64,000 nucleotides of DNA from Bacillus sp. FJAT-18017 (GTDB lineage: Bacteria > Bacillota > Bacilli > Bacillales > Cytobacillaceae), in contig NZ_CP012602.1 of NCBI RefSeq assembly GCF_001278805.1, positions 1,219,001 through 1,283,000 of the forward strand, in the 5' to 3' direction. Shown here in pieces: positions 51,795 through 61,221 of this stretch; position 1 is the stretch's first letter, and each line of letters begins with the position of its first letter. The notes beneath the pieces are model-generated. The model saw only the letters and a program-made list of their open reading frames with translations, made no database searches and was not told the origin of the DNA. Made by a program: the position numbers and the translations under genes.

Positions 51795-52532
51795 ATGAAG
51801 CTGAAAGACCAAGTAGCATTGATTACTGGCGGTGCAAATGGAATCGGTAAAGTAACTGCCGAGAAATTCCTAAGTGAAGGGGCAAAAGTTGTTATCAGCG
51901 ACTTCAATGAGGAAGCCGGTCAAAAAGCGGAACGGGAGCTTGCCGAGATTGGAGCGGTTAAATTCGTCCATGGGAACGTCGCTGATACGGAAGGTGTTAA
52001 ACGAATGGTTGAGGAGGCTGTTGCCGCTTTTGGCAGGATTGATATTCTTGTCAACAACGCCGGGATCACCATCGATGGGCTGCTGACAAAAATGGATGAA
52101 GATTCATGGGAAAAAGTGATTTCCGTTAATTTGACGGGTGTGTTTAAGTGTACGAAAGAAGTTGTTCCCCTCATGCTCGAGCAAGGATCCGGTGTCATCC
52201 TGAATGCTTCGTCGGTGGTCGGCATCCATGGAAATGTAGGGCAGACAAATTATGCGGCTACGAAGGCAGGGGTAATTGGCCTGACGAAAAGCTGGGCAAA
52301 GGAGTTCGGTCCTAAGGGAATCAGAGTCAATGCTGTCGCGCCAGGCTTCATTGTCACCGATATGACGGCGAAGGTGCCGCAAAAGATTCTTGATATGATG
52401 GAGTCCAAAACTCCGCTGCGGAAGCTCGGCCGTCCAGAGGATATTGCTGCCGCATATTTGTTTTTAGCCAGTGAGGACGCAGGTTTTATTAATGGCACAG
52501 TATTAAGCGTTCACGGCGGGCTGGTCATTTAA
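51795..52532 (+). CDS. SDR dehydrogenase, FabG/acetoacetyl-CoA reductase-like
   Basis: This 245-residue short-chain dehydrogenase has TGGANGIG (residues 11-18, nucleotide binding), NNAG, the Ser of LNASSVVG and YAATK. The overall pattern is close to FabG and 3-hydroxyacyl-CoA dehydrogenases. ATG 51795 follows AGGGAGG. In the cluster it could oxidise the (R)-3-hydroxybutyryl-CoA product of the mutase to acetoacetyl-CoA. The 470-nt repeat-filled gap means it may have its own promoter. Confidence 0.9.
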   Translation: MKLKDQVALITGGANGIGKVTAEKFLSEGAKVVISDFNEEAGQKAERELAEIGAVKFVHGNVADTEGVKRMVEEAVAAFGRIDILVNNAGITIDGLLTKMDEDSWEKVISVNLTGVFKCTKEVVPLMLEQGSGVILNASSVVGIHGNVGQTNYAATKAGVIGLTKSWAKEFGPKGIRVNAVAPGFIVTDMTAKVPQKILDMMESKTPLRKLGRPEDIAAAYLFLASEDAGFINGTVLSVHGGLVI

Positions 52533-52554
52533 TCAATCTATTGCTATTTGAAGG

Positions 52555-52590
52555 AAAAGGAAGCAGGGAATAGTCCCCTGCTTCCTTTTC
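52555..52590 (+). terminator. Terminator ending the mutase cluster
   Basis: AAAAGGAAGCAGGG pairs with CCCTGCTTCCTTTT around a short loop. Confidence 0.9.
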
Positions 52591-52658
52591 TCGTCTATAC
52601 TTGCCGCAAATTTATGTATCATATGAAGGTATCTAATTCGTTTTTCAGTGTATTTGTG

Positions 52659-52838
52659 TTAATAAGATGAGCTAAGCCGGGTGTACTCGAATGAAAATGG
52701 CTGGGTAAGCTCAAGGGTCACGAGATCCGCATCGATATAGAGATAGCCATTTTTTTGTTGTACAAGCAAGGCTTTCTTAAGCTGAAGTATACTCATCCCG
52801 GGGCGTTTTTTAAGCATTTCCGCTAATGTTGTTTTCAT
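52659..52838 (-). CDS. Small hypothetical protein, 59 aa
   Basis: This short soluble protein has a basic helical first half (MKTTLAEMLKKRPGMSILQL, KKALLVQQ) and a beta-like second half (YLYIDADLVTLELTQPF). ATG 52838 is chosen as AAAGGATGG precedes it on the minus strand. I do not recognise the family. It is a plausible single gene by its binding site and clean codon use. Confidence 0.55.
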   Translation of the reverse strand: MKTTLAEMLKKRPGMSILQLKKALLVQQKNGYLYIDADLVTLELTQPFSFEYTRLSSSY

Positions 52839-52856
52839 GCTTAACCATCCTTTCAT

Positions 52857-53134
52857 TCTTTCGTTACCACTATTATCACATTGTTTATATGTAATAAATA
52901 GCTATAAATGTTGCAGCATGTTGACCAATTCGTGTCTAATTTTCGTCTAAATGGGACTAGCCTGCTGTAGATTTTTGTCGTTTTAGGGTTAGTGACTTGA
53001 GGCTTTTAAGGTGGGTGCTCTTAAATTTGGGCGTGTAGGCCGAACTGGGGTGGGGCTGCCTGACTTGATGGCATCGACCCATTTTTTCAAAAACAACCCG
53101 CTAGCCTAAATGGTTAGCGGGTTGTTTGCTCTCG
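52857..53134. other. Intergenic stretch, only a terminator recognised
   Basis: Apart from the stem-loop AAACAACCCGCTA..TAGCGGGTTGTTT (53091-53127), which ends panF on the minus strand, nothing is recognised here. Confidence 0.6.
53089..53129 (-). terminator. Terminator of panF
   Basis: A 13-bp stem with a 10-11 nt loop, followed on the minus strand by TTTTTG, 6 nt after the panF stop. Confidence 0.85.
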
Positions 53135-54577
53135 TTAGATAATGCTTTGGTGCTGGGTTTTGTGTTTCGTCGCTTTGCTTACGAGTACGAATACAAGGAG
53201 TGATGCAATTATTGGGATTGTTACACTATGCATGCCAAATAAATTTCCATGAGCTTGATAAATATAAACATACGAAACAAGTCCGACTATCATCGATGCG
53301 ATGGCTCCGTATTTATTGGCGCCTTTCCAATAGAGGCCAAGCACGACGTTCCATAAGAAGGCCGATTCAAGACCGCCGAATGCGAACAGGTTCAGCCAGA
53401 TTAATAGTTCTGGTGGATTTAAGGCGAAGAGCACAACGGCTATTCCGACGACGGTCGTGATGATAAAGCTCATCTTCTTTATTTCCGCGTCTTTTGCTGC
53501 TGGTTTGATATAGTTCAAGTACACGTCTTTTACAAGTGTCGAGCTTACTAAGATAAGCAATGCGTTGACTGTGGACATAATGGCTGCCATCGGGGCTGCC
53601 AATACGACTCCGGCAAGTACCGGCGGCAGGATTTCGAGTGTTAAGGTCGGCATGACTTTGTCGCCGATTTCAATCCCTGGAATGACGGCCCGTCCAAAAA
53701 CTCCGATTAGGTGCATCCCAAACATGATTGTTCCGATGCCGATTGTTCCGATGATGATTGCACGATGCATGCCTTTTGAGTCTTTGTAGCTCATCGCGCG
53801 AACGGCGATTTGCGGCAAGCCGATTACGCCAATCCCTATTAAAATCCAGAAGGTAGATACATAGAGCGGCGACAGGCTTGCATCTGCGCCGTACGGTGAA
53901 ACAAGGTTTGGATTTTCGGCTACAAGTTCGGCCATAATCGCAGAAACTCCACCGCCTTCAATGATAACGGCGACGAGGAGGATGACTGTACCGATAATCA
54001 TTACTGAACCTTGCAGTGCATCTGTCAATGCAACAGCCGCAAAGCCGCCGACAATGACATAAACAAGGACGGCCACTGCGAAAATCAGTAAGGCTCCCCG
54101 GTAGGATAACCCTGTCAATGATTCTATTAAACGTGCCCCGCCGACCCATTGTGCTGTCATTGAGGCGAATAAAAACACAAAGATCGCAAGTGCGGAAAGC
54201 AGCACGATTGCATTTGATTGATAGCGTGCTTTTAGGAAGTCAATTAACGTAATTGCTTCATATTTACGAGCGATAATCGCGAATTTTTTTCCTAAGATCA
54301 TCAGGACAAAGTAGCCTGCTGGCAATTGAGCCATGGCAAGCAGCACCCAGCCCAGGCCGGTTTGATAGGCTACACCAGGACCGCCGATAAAGCTTGATGC
54401 GCTTCCATATGTCGCCATCATCGTCATCGCGAGCAGGAATCCGCCCATTTCACGGCCGCCCAGGAAGTAATCTGATAAAAATGAGTCAGAACGCCGGATA
54501 TAGGCGTTTGCCCAAAAGCCAATAAAGAAAATAATAATAAGAAATAGTGCGAGTGGAGCGATTACTTGCCAGTGCAT
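53135..54577 (-). CDS. panF: Sodium/pantothenate symporter
   Basis: This 480-residue sodium:solute symporter (SSS family, about 13 helices) has the panF-type start (FIIGFWANAYIRRS-like), FLGGREMGGFLLAMTMMATYGSASSFIGGPG and GLPQIAVRAMSYKD. It takes up pantothenate for CoA synthesis. It overlaps the upstream yhdT gene by 16 nt, and the yhdT-panF pair is widely conserved, which supports the assignment. Confidence 0.88.
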   Translation of the reverse strand: MHWQVIAPLALFLIIIFFIGFWANAYIRRSDSFLSDYFLGGREMGGFLLAMTMMATYGSASSFIGGPGVAYQTGLGWVLLAMAQLPAGYFVLMILGKKFAIIARKYEAITLIDFLKARYQSNAIVLLSALAIFVFLFASMTAQWVGGARLIESLTGLSYRGALLIFAVAVLVYVIVGGFAAVALTDALQGSVMIIGTVILLVAVIIEGGGVSAIMAELVAENPNLVSPYGADASLSPLYVSTFWILIGIGVIGLPQIAVRAMSYKDSKGMHRAIIIGTIGIGTIMFGMHLIGVFGRAVIPGIEIGDKVMPTLTLEILPPVLAGVVLAAPMAAIMSTVNALLILVSSTLVKDVYLNYIKPAAKDAEIKKMSFIITTVVGIAVVLFALNPPELLIWLNLFAFGGLESAFLWNVVLGLYWKGANKYGAIASMIVGLVSYVYIYQAHGNLFGMHSVTIPIIASLLVFVLVSKATKHKTQHQSII

Positions 54578-54834
54578 TCTTCATCTCCCTCTTCTAGTGG
54601 AACTTCGGTGAAGAAGAATTTCATGACTACGGCAATTAACACAATCATGAAAATCGTCCCAGCAATGCAGCTATAAAAGAACCATGCCGGAAAACCGAGG
54701 ATATACGTGTATTTTGTCGGGTCTTGATTCCCGAGCCCATACGCAAAACCATACCAAATAATAAAGTTTATTATTACTAGAATCACACCGATGATTGCTT
54801 CCCGGTGTGCAATTTTAAAGCGTTTATCTTCCAT
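54562..54834 (-). CDS. yhdT: YhdT family membrane protein
   Basis: This 90-residue protein has two membrane helices (AIIGVILVIINFIIWYGFAYG and FPAWFFYSCIAGTIFMIVLIAVV) and belongs to the YhdT/DUF997 family that accompanies panF. ATG 54834 is chosen because GGGAAAGGTGTG is upstream; the frame extending to 55068 is non-homologous leader. It probably assists the symporter. Confidence 0.85.
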   Translation of the reverse strand: MEDKRFKIAHREAIIGVILVIINFIIWYGFAYGLGNQDPTKYTYILGFPAWFFYSCIAGTIFMIVLIAVVMKFFFTEVPLEEGDEECTGK

Positions 54835-55088
54835 ATGCACACACCTTTCCCTTTTATATTTTAAACGTACTTTCTGGAAAAACAAGCAGGAATGCAAACT
54901 GTGGCGGTTCTTGTTGGCTGGAAATGAAAGGATAGAAGTCTGCCGAAAGCTGGAGGGTATGGGATGCAGGGACGAGATGAGGGGAGCCATGTCGAAGCTT
55001 CGTTTTTTGTTGAAGGCTGTGCGTATAGGCATGAGATGGGGTCTCGGTGTATCGGCCAGTTTTTCCAAAAAAGAAAAAATCTTTAAAA

Positions 55089-55115
55089 CTAGTAGCGCTT
55101 AGGCGTTACTTTTTT
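55089..55115 (+). terminator. Intrinsic terminator upstream of the TPR gene
   Basis: AGTAGCGC-TTA-GGCGTTACT followed by seven T. No plus-strand gene is recognised before it (54835-55088), so it may end a leader or a read-through transcript. A second hairpin GGGGG..CCCCC lies at 55149-55172. Confidence 0.65.
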
Positions 55116-55192
55116 TATGCTTGATGTATGTGTTTGGTGATTTGGATAGGGGGATGAAAATCGCCCCCCTTTACCCCTTTCCGGGAGAGAGG

Positions 55193-58100
55193 ATGTGCAG
55201 CTTGAGGATGGTGGATAGGATAATGGTTTTGAAGGAGCTTTTGGAGAGGCGGGCGTATCGGGAGGCATTTGGCCTTTTGAATGCGGAGCTTGAGGAGCTG
55301 AAGGGGCAGCCGCTTTCGGTTGTGCGCAAGGCGCTTGATGATATTGGGACTGTAGATGAGTTTTATACGTTGATTAAGTTGGCGGATCGCGGGGCGATGT
55401 ACCGGCTTGTTTCGATTCTGTCCCGGGCGGCGCATAAGCGCTTCAATACGCTGCAGACTGCTGTCTGGTATTGCGACGAGCTGCTCGATAGCGGCCGGGC
55501 TCTCGATGCCGAGGAGCTGATTGCGGGTTATATAGAAAAGGCGGAGAGGGATGCGGATACGCCTGCTGAGCATATGGAGCGGGCGCTGTTTTGCCGGGCT
55601 CGCTGTTTGATTGAAATGAAAAGGTTTTCCGAGGCTGAGGATGCCATGGAGAAGGTGAAGGCGTCTGCTGATGGTCGGAGTTGGGACAGGCTTGGGTTTT
55701 ACAGCTTGTTGACGGGGGACAGGGATCAGGCTGAGGTGTATTTGAAGAAGGGTTTGGATGATCCTGAGCTTGATTATTTCTGCTATCTTATTCTCGCGAA
55801 TGTTAAGGCGGTTAACGGGGAGCATGCGGAGTCGCTTGCAATTTTACAGGAGGCGAAGGGGCTGTTCCCGGACCTGCCAGCACTGCTTGTGGAGGAGTTG
55901 CGCAGGTATCGGGACCTGGGCGATGATGGCCGGATGCTTGCGGTGATGGATGAAATTGAACAGCTCGTCCCATTCCATTCAATGAAAGGTTATTTTGGGC
56001 ATTTGCGGGCGGCGGCTCTTTACCGGAAGCAGGATGTTACCGGGCTTCGGGAGTATTTGCAAGAGGACCTGAAGAGTTCGGTGTTTTTTGGAGAAGCGCA
56101 GGATGATGGCAGCTGGAAGGAGCTGAAGATCACGCCGGTTGTCCAGAAAAATAATTTCTGTGTTCCGGCGGCGCTCGAGATGCTGTCAGGCTTCTACGGC
56201 CAGGGACGGAAGCAGGATGAGATTGCCCGGCATATTTTTGATGTGACCGGGTCAAAGCTTTCGAAAACGGTGGAGTATTTGGAATCGCTCGGGTTCGCTT
56301 GCAGGTATTTTGTCGGCGGCAAGGCCCGCTGGCAGGAGATGCTTGATGCGGATACGCTCGTTGTGCTCAGCATCGAGTCGGAGAACAGCCTGCACGTCCA
56401 GCTTTTGACCGGATATGATGACCGCTTCGGGATTTATCATATCCAGGATCCGAATTTGCTGGAGACTCTTTATTTGAAGCAGAAAGACGTTGAAGGGACG
56501 GCGGCGAATTCAAGCTTTTTATCGATAGCCGTCGTGCCGGGTGAAAGGGCGGCGCTGCTTGATGGGCTTGATTCCGTGGAGGATGCGTTCTTCCGGGAAT
56601 TGTTCCGACTGTCCGACTTGATGGATGACGACGAAAAGGAATATAAGGATGCATTGCTCGGCTTTTTGAAAAAGAACAGCCACCAGCTTTATGCCCAGAT
56701 GTTTGCGGTCAAGCGATTTTCCGGTGAAGGTGACTGGGCGTTTGTCAGGGAGTGCATTGAGCAGCTGGCTGAGGCTCAGCCGGAAAGTGATTTTGTAAAG
56801 CTTTACAGTGCCCAGGCCTTTTTGCAGCATGATGAGTTGGTTCGAGCGGAGGAGATGCTTGCCGGTGTTAAGGAGAAATCATCGAGTCCATTCTATCACT
56901 ATCTTGCCGGACGGGCTGCCCAGCTTAGGGAAGATTACGGGAAAGCAGTGAGCCTGTACCGGACCGCGGTTCAAATGGATCCTGACCAGGATTATACATG
57001 GACGTATTTGGCTCACGCGTATCTGGATTCGAAACAGCCTGAGCTGGCGGTTGCTTTTTCGAAGATTGCAATGGAGGTTTCGCGGGAAGAACAGTTCACC
57101 TCTGTACATCATGCCGAAATTCTGGTGCAGGCTGACCGGGTTACGGAGGCGGAGGAACTGCTGGACAAGCTTTTGGCAGTGGATAAGCGGAATGCGTATT
57201 ATTGGTATAAACGGGCGAAGCTTGACGAGCAGCGGGGCAGGATTGCCAGGGCGGTGCGTGGATACAGGGTTGTTGTCGGGCTAGAAAAAGAATTGCCGTT
57301 CGGCTATTTGGCGCTTGCGGATGTTTATGAGAATGAGCTTGCTGATTTGGATGCCGTGGAAGCTGTACTTGTTCAAGGGGTTCGTGAAGCGGATGTTCCG
57401 GAATTGTATGTGCGGCTCGGGGATTTTTACACCGGGCGGGAAGAGCTGGACAAGGCAGAGAAGGTTTATGCTGACTGTATGGAAAAGTTCGCTGATGAGC
57501 GGTATGCGTTTATCGGACATGCGAACGTGCTAGCCGCCCGTGGCAAGGTGGATGCGGCGGTTGAGTTTTTAGTCGGGTGCCGGGACCGGTTTGCGGAGGA
57601 TAGCGAGTATTTGATCAATGGCGGCCGGATGATGGCTCGCTGGGCAACCGACAGACAGGATACGGATATGCTTGAAAAAGCATTGGGATTGTTTGAGGCG
57701 GGTTTTTCCTATATTTATGGCAATCTATCAGATGCGCTTGATATGTATGTAGATATTATCGTCGGAACACCTTGTTTGCTTCGCGGGATTGAATTTTTAG
57801 AGAAGAAGGTGGAGGCGGCTCCGGAAGATGCGCTCTATATGGTTTATTTAGGTGCTCTCTATGAATACGGGGATATGTATCCGGTGGCGATTTCGTATTA
57901 CGAGAAGGCGATTTCGCTGAAGGAAGATTCGTTCCCATGGTTCCGTCTTGGAGAAACATATGTTAAGTGCGGACAGCCCGGGCTGGCAAGGGAGGCACTG
58001 GAGACAGCGCTCCGGCTCGATCCCGAGGTGGATGGTGCTTTATCCAGGCTTGCTGAGCTAGCGGCGATGGGAGGAAATTCAGAGCTGGAGGCTTCCTGGC

Positions 58101-59452
58101 TGCTGAAGCTCCTGGAGATTGCGCCGGAACGGGTTAATCTGGAGCGATTGAGTTCATTGCTGCATCCCGGGGATTTGGGGAACCTGGCTGGTACGCTGAA
58201 GGAGTTAGGGGAGCGTACCAATATTGATGAAGTCTGGCAACTGGATAGCCTCGCTTATGTATGGAGTGCCCTTGGTGATTTTGAGAAAGAAGCTGAATAT
58301 TTGAAGGCTGCGGTTGAAGCGGCTGTTGCGGCGGATGGTGAAGAGAGGCCGGAATTGCGGCATCACCGGGCTAAGCTTGTCTTGAAGCGCGGGGCCTGGA
58401 AAGAGGCAGGGGTTCTTCTAAAAGAGCTGCTTGAGGAGTTTGGCGGCGAGGACGAGCTTTATGAGACATTGGTTTCGATGTATGTTGGGTCAGGAAAGTG
58501 GATGAAGGCGCCAGAGTTCCTGAAGGCATTGAATGTTGATAATGAGACGAAGAGTGTTATTTTTGCGAAGGCAGCAGAGGCGTTTGGAGATTATTATTCA
58601 AGTGTTGACTGGGAGGAAGAAAGTGGTTCAGGAGGCCGGTTTGCGGTTGGCCGCTTGTTTAGGACGATTAAGAGCAAGTCGAAGATGTTTATGATGATTG
58701 GCCTCGTAATTGATTTGTATACGACAGCGGCGAAGCTTGACTCTAAAAATATGCTGGCAGTGTTGAAGCTGGCTGAATTCCATGAGGGACTGCTTGATAT
58801 TCCGGGTGCCAAAAAGGTTCTGCAGAATTACTTGGACAAGAATGGCTGGGATTCTGAAGTCGGTGAGCAGCTTGGGCTTCTTATCCTGAACTATGAGGAA
58901 AACGGTGAGGTCAAGAAAGACGATTTGCTTGAGGCACTCGGGCTTTTTGAGCGCTGCCTTGAGGACACAGAGAATAGCCCTCATTTTAAAAAGCTGATCG
59001 GGTTTGCCGAGTTTCAACTGGAAAATGGAACAAAAGCCGGGCGGCTGCTGCACCAGGCAATTGAAGAAGACCCGTATGCTGTCCGTGGTGAGGCATTTTA
59101 TACACTCGGTGTGCTTTACGGCCAAAAAGGCAGGAACAGCAAGGCAGTTGAAATCCTTGAAGAAGGGATTCAGTACCACCCGTTTGACGTGGCACTTTAT
59201 GTTGAGTTGGGCAATGCCTATGAAAGGCTGGGGAAAGTGGATGCCGCATTGGAATCGGCAGAGCGAGCCGTGGAACTTGACCCGGATAACCTAATGGCCC
59301 GCTACCGCCGGGCATGCTTCCTCGCATTAGCAGGCCGGGAACAAGAAGCTCGGGATGAATTAGCCTACGTCCTCCAACATGACCAAGACCGCGAATTCGC
59401 AGAACAAGCACAAGAAGAAAAAGCCTTTAGGGGAATTGAGATAGGGGTTTAG
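55193..59452 (+). CDS. Giant TPR-repeat protein with embedded C39-like peptidase domain
   Basis: This ~1,420-residue soluble protein has no signal peptide. Most of it is tetratricopeptide-like helix pairs (YKRAKLDEQRGRIARAVRGY, AYERLGKVDAALESAERAVE). A papain-like C39 domain is inserted after about 320 residues: NNFCVPAALEMLSGFYG (Cys, codon at 56159), SLHVQLLTGYDDRFG (His, 56393) and HIQDPN (Asp, 56447) supply a full triad. The start is uncertain: the frame opens at 55121, but two hairpins lie there, so a start between 55193 (after GAGAGG) and 55223 is preferred. G-rich codon use differs from its neighbours. Role unknown; peptide processing on a TPR scaffold is possible. Confidence 0.85.
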   Translation: MCSLRMVDRIMVLKELLERRAYREAFGLLNAELEELKGQPLSVVRKALDDIGTVDEFYTLIKLADRGAMYRLVSILSRAAHKRFNTLQTAVWYCDELLDSGRALDAEELIAGYIEKAERDADTPAEHMERALFCRARCLIEMKRFSEAEDAMEKVKASADGRSWDRLGFYSLLTGDRDQAEVYLKKGLDDPELDYFCYLILANVKAVNGEHAESLAILQEAKGLFPDLPALLVEELRRYRDLGDDGRMLAVMDEIEQLVPFHSMKGYFGHLRAAALYRKQDVTGLREYLQEDLKSSVFFGEAQDDGSWKELKITPVVQKNNFCVPAALEMLSGFYGQGRKQDEIARHIFDVTGSKLSKTVEYLESLGFACRYFVGGKARWQEMLDADTLVVLSIESENSLHVQLLTGYDDRFGIYHIQDPNLLETLYLKQKDVEGTAANSSFLSIAVVPGERAALLDGLDSVEDAFFRELFRLSDLMDDDEKEYKDALLGFLKKNSHQLYAQMFAVKRFSGEGDWAFVRECIEQLAEAQPESDFVKLYSAQAFLQHDELVRAEEMLAGVKEKSSSPFYHYLAGRAAQLREDYGKAVSLYRTAVQMDPDQDYTWTYLAHAYLDSKQPELAVAFSKIAMEVSREEQFTSVHHAEILVQADRVTEAEELLDKLLAVDKRNAYYWYKRAKLDEQRGRIARAVRGYRVVVGLEKELPFGYLALADVYENELADLDAVEAVLVQGVREADVPELYVRLGDFYTGREELDKAEKVYADCMEKFADERYAFIGHANVLAARGKVDAAVEFLVGCRDRFAEDSEYLINGGRMMARWATDRQDTDMLEKALGLFEAGFSYIYGNLSDALDMYVDIIVGTPCLLRGIEFLEKKVEAAPEDALYMVYLGALYEYGDMYPVAISYYEKAISLKEDSFPWFRLGETYVKCGQPGLAREALETALRLDPEVDGALSRLAELAAMGGNSELEASWLLKLLEIAPERVNLERLSSLLHPGDLGNLAGTLKELGERTNIDEVWQLDSLAYVWSALGDFEKEAEYLKAAVEAAVAADGEERPELRHHRAKLVLKRGAWKEAGVLLKELLEEFGGEDELYETLVSMYVGSGKWMKAPEFLKALNVDNETKSVIFAKAAEAFGDYYSSVDWEEESGSGGRFAVGRLFRTIKSKSKMFMMIGLVIDLYTTAAKLDSKNMLAVLKLAEFHEGLLDIPGAKKVLQNYLDKNGWDSEVGEQLGLLILNYEENGEVKKDDLLEALGLFERCLEDTENSPHFKKLIGFAEFQLENGTKAGRLLHQAIEEDPYAVRGEAFYTLGVLYGQKGRNSKAVEILEEGIQYHPFDVALYVELGNAYERLGKVDAALESAERAVELDPDNLMARYRRACFLALAGREQEARDELAYVLQHDQDREFAEQAQEEKAFRGIEIGV

Positions 59453-60011
59453 GGGTCAGACCCCTGTTGTGGACTTTTTGGTTATTTTGTCCGCGTGGGG
59501 AGGACATGGTTGGAATGCCTGTTTGATATCCTAAGGGTGGAGTGCGTTTGCCCATCCCTAAGTAAGACCTCGCCCCAATCCTTATTTTGGCGCAAAAAGT
59601 TTGTTAGAGTCAGACAAAATGCCTGCTCCATTTGCATGTGCAAAAGGGCAGGCATTTTGTGCTTTATTTTGGTTGAGGCAGTATACCAGGCTTCTGGTTT
59701 TACTTACTCAAGAGGAAGGGAGCGTCTCATGCTTCCTCCCAAAATTCATCTTTGATTATGTTTCTATGTAAAAATTTCCAGATCTTTCATAAATCTTAAG
59801 ACGAGACATTTGTTTTCATTTCGTGTATAGTAGGAAAAGTCTTTTCTTAAGTACCAACTTTTTGTTATTATATAAATTGTTGGTTGTAGTCGTTTCCCCT
59901 TTTCCTCTATCCCCTTACGCACTTCTTTTTAAACTTTCCGGGGCAAATAAAGCGACAAAAAATGGAGAAACTAAATATGATATGGGCAATTTTATAAAAT
60001 GAGGTGGTTTG
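59453..60011 (+). other. Intergenic region upstream of the opu operon
   Basis: It contains a terminator (listed separately) and a likely promoter near TTATTATATAAATT (59865-59880), flanked by CCAAC and GTTGG that could form an operator. No gene is supported. Confidence 0.5.
59617..59658 (+). terminator. Terminator after the TPR gene
   Basis: AAAATGCCTGC pairs with GCAGGCATTTT and is followed by TGTGCTTTATTTT. Confidence 0.7.
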
Positions 60012-61217
60012 ATGAATCCCATAGTAGAAGTCAGGAATGTTTCCAAGATTTTTGGAAAATCACCTAAAGCAGCAATTGATTTGTTGAAGCAAGGCAAATC
60101 GAAAAAGGAAATCTTGAAACAGACAGGTCATACAGTTGGCGTGAAAAATGTCAGTTTCGAAATATACCCTGGTGAAATATTTGTGATCATGGGTTTGTCC
60201 GGAAGCGGAAAGTCCACGTTGATCCGGATGTTCAATAGGCTGATTGATCCTACAATAGGCGAGATTTTGATTGATAATGAAGATATCGTCAAGATGAATA
60301 GTGCCCGGTTAAGGGAAGTCAGACAGAAGAAAATCAGTATGGTTTTTCAAAACTTTGCTCTGTTCCCGCATAAAACGATCCTGGAGAATGCGGAGTATGG
60401 ACTGGAAATCAAGAAGGTACCAGTGGAGGAACGGCGTGAAAAAGCGATGAAGGCTTTGGCAAGTGTCGGTCTAAAAGGTTATGAAAACCAACTTCCATCC
60501 CAATTGAGTGGGGGAATGCAGCAGAGGGTTGGACTTGCCCGGGCCCTTGCCAGCGATACGGATATCATCTTAATGGATGAAGCCTTTAGTGCTCTTGACC
60601 CGTTAATTCGAAAAGACATGCAGGATGAATTGATTGAAATTCAAGAACAATACAAGAAAACGATCATTTTCATTACCCATGACCTGGATGAGGCTTTAAG
60701 GATTGGGGACCGGATTGCTTTGATGAAGGACGGCAGCGTCATTCAGTTGGGCACACCAGAACAAATCATGATGCAGCCTGCCAATGAATTTGTTGAGAAA
60801 TTCGTTGAAGATGTTGATTTATCCAAAGTTTTAACAGCATCACACGTAATGAAACGTCCTGAGAGAATCAGTGTTGACCGAGGTCCTCGTGTTGCGCTTG
60901 AAATTATGCGGAAACAAGGGTATTCCAGCATATTTGTCGTCGACCGCCATCGAAAACTTCTTGGGGCATTGACGGCAGAGCAAGCACGACAGGCAATCGA
61001 CCAGAATCAGTCGATTTCTGAAGTAATGACAACCGACATTCCAACGGTTACCGAGGATACGTTATTGGCTGATCTCATGGATACGATGGCAACTTCAAGT
61101 CTGCCAATTTCCGTAATTGATGAAGAGAAAAGATTAAAAGGAATCGTTATTCGCGGAGCTGTCATTGGCGCTTTAGCCGGTAATAAGGATTCCCTGAACG
61201 AAATGGAGGGGGAATAA
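60012..61217 (+). CDS. opuAA: Glycine betaine/proline ABC transporter ATP-binding protein with CBS domains
   Basis: This 401-residue ATPase belongs to an osmoprotectant importer. Walker A GLSGSGKST (residues 61-69), signature LSGGMQQRVGLARAL, Walker B IILMDEAFSALDP and H-loop ITHDLDEA. Two CBS motifs in the last ~120 residues (ISVDRGPRVALEIMRKQGYS, DIPTVTEDTLLADLMDTM) probably sense ionic strength or c-di-AMP. ATG 60012 follows GAGGTGG. The permease/binding gene starts 4 nt after its stop. Confidence 0.93.
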   Translation: MNPIVEVRNVSKIFGKSPKAAIDLLKQGKSKKEILKQTGHTVGVKNVSFEIYPGEIFVIMGLSGSGKSTLIRMFNRLIDPTIGEILIDNEDIVKMNSARLREVRQKKISMVFQNFALFPHKTILENAEYGLEIKKVPVEERREKAMKALASVGLKGYENQLPSQLSGGMQQRVGLARALASDTDIILMDEAFSALDPLIRKDMQDELIEIQEQYKKTIIFITHDLDEALRIGDRIALMKDGSVIQLGTPEQIMMQPANEFVEKFVEDVDLSKVLTASHVMKRPERISVDRGPRVALEIMRKQGYSSIFVVDRHRKLLGALTAEQARQAIDQNQSISEVMTTDIPTVTEDTLLADLMDTMATSSLPISVIDEEKRLKGIVIRGAVIGALAGNKDSLNEMEGE

Positions 61218-61221
61218 TTAT

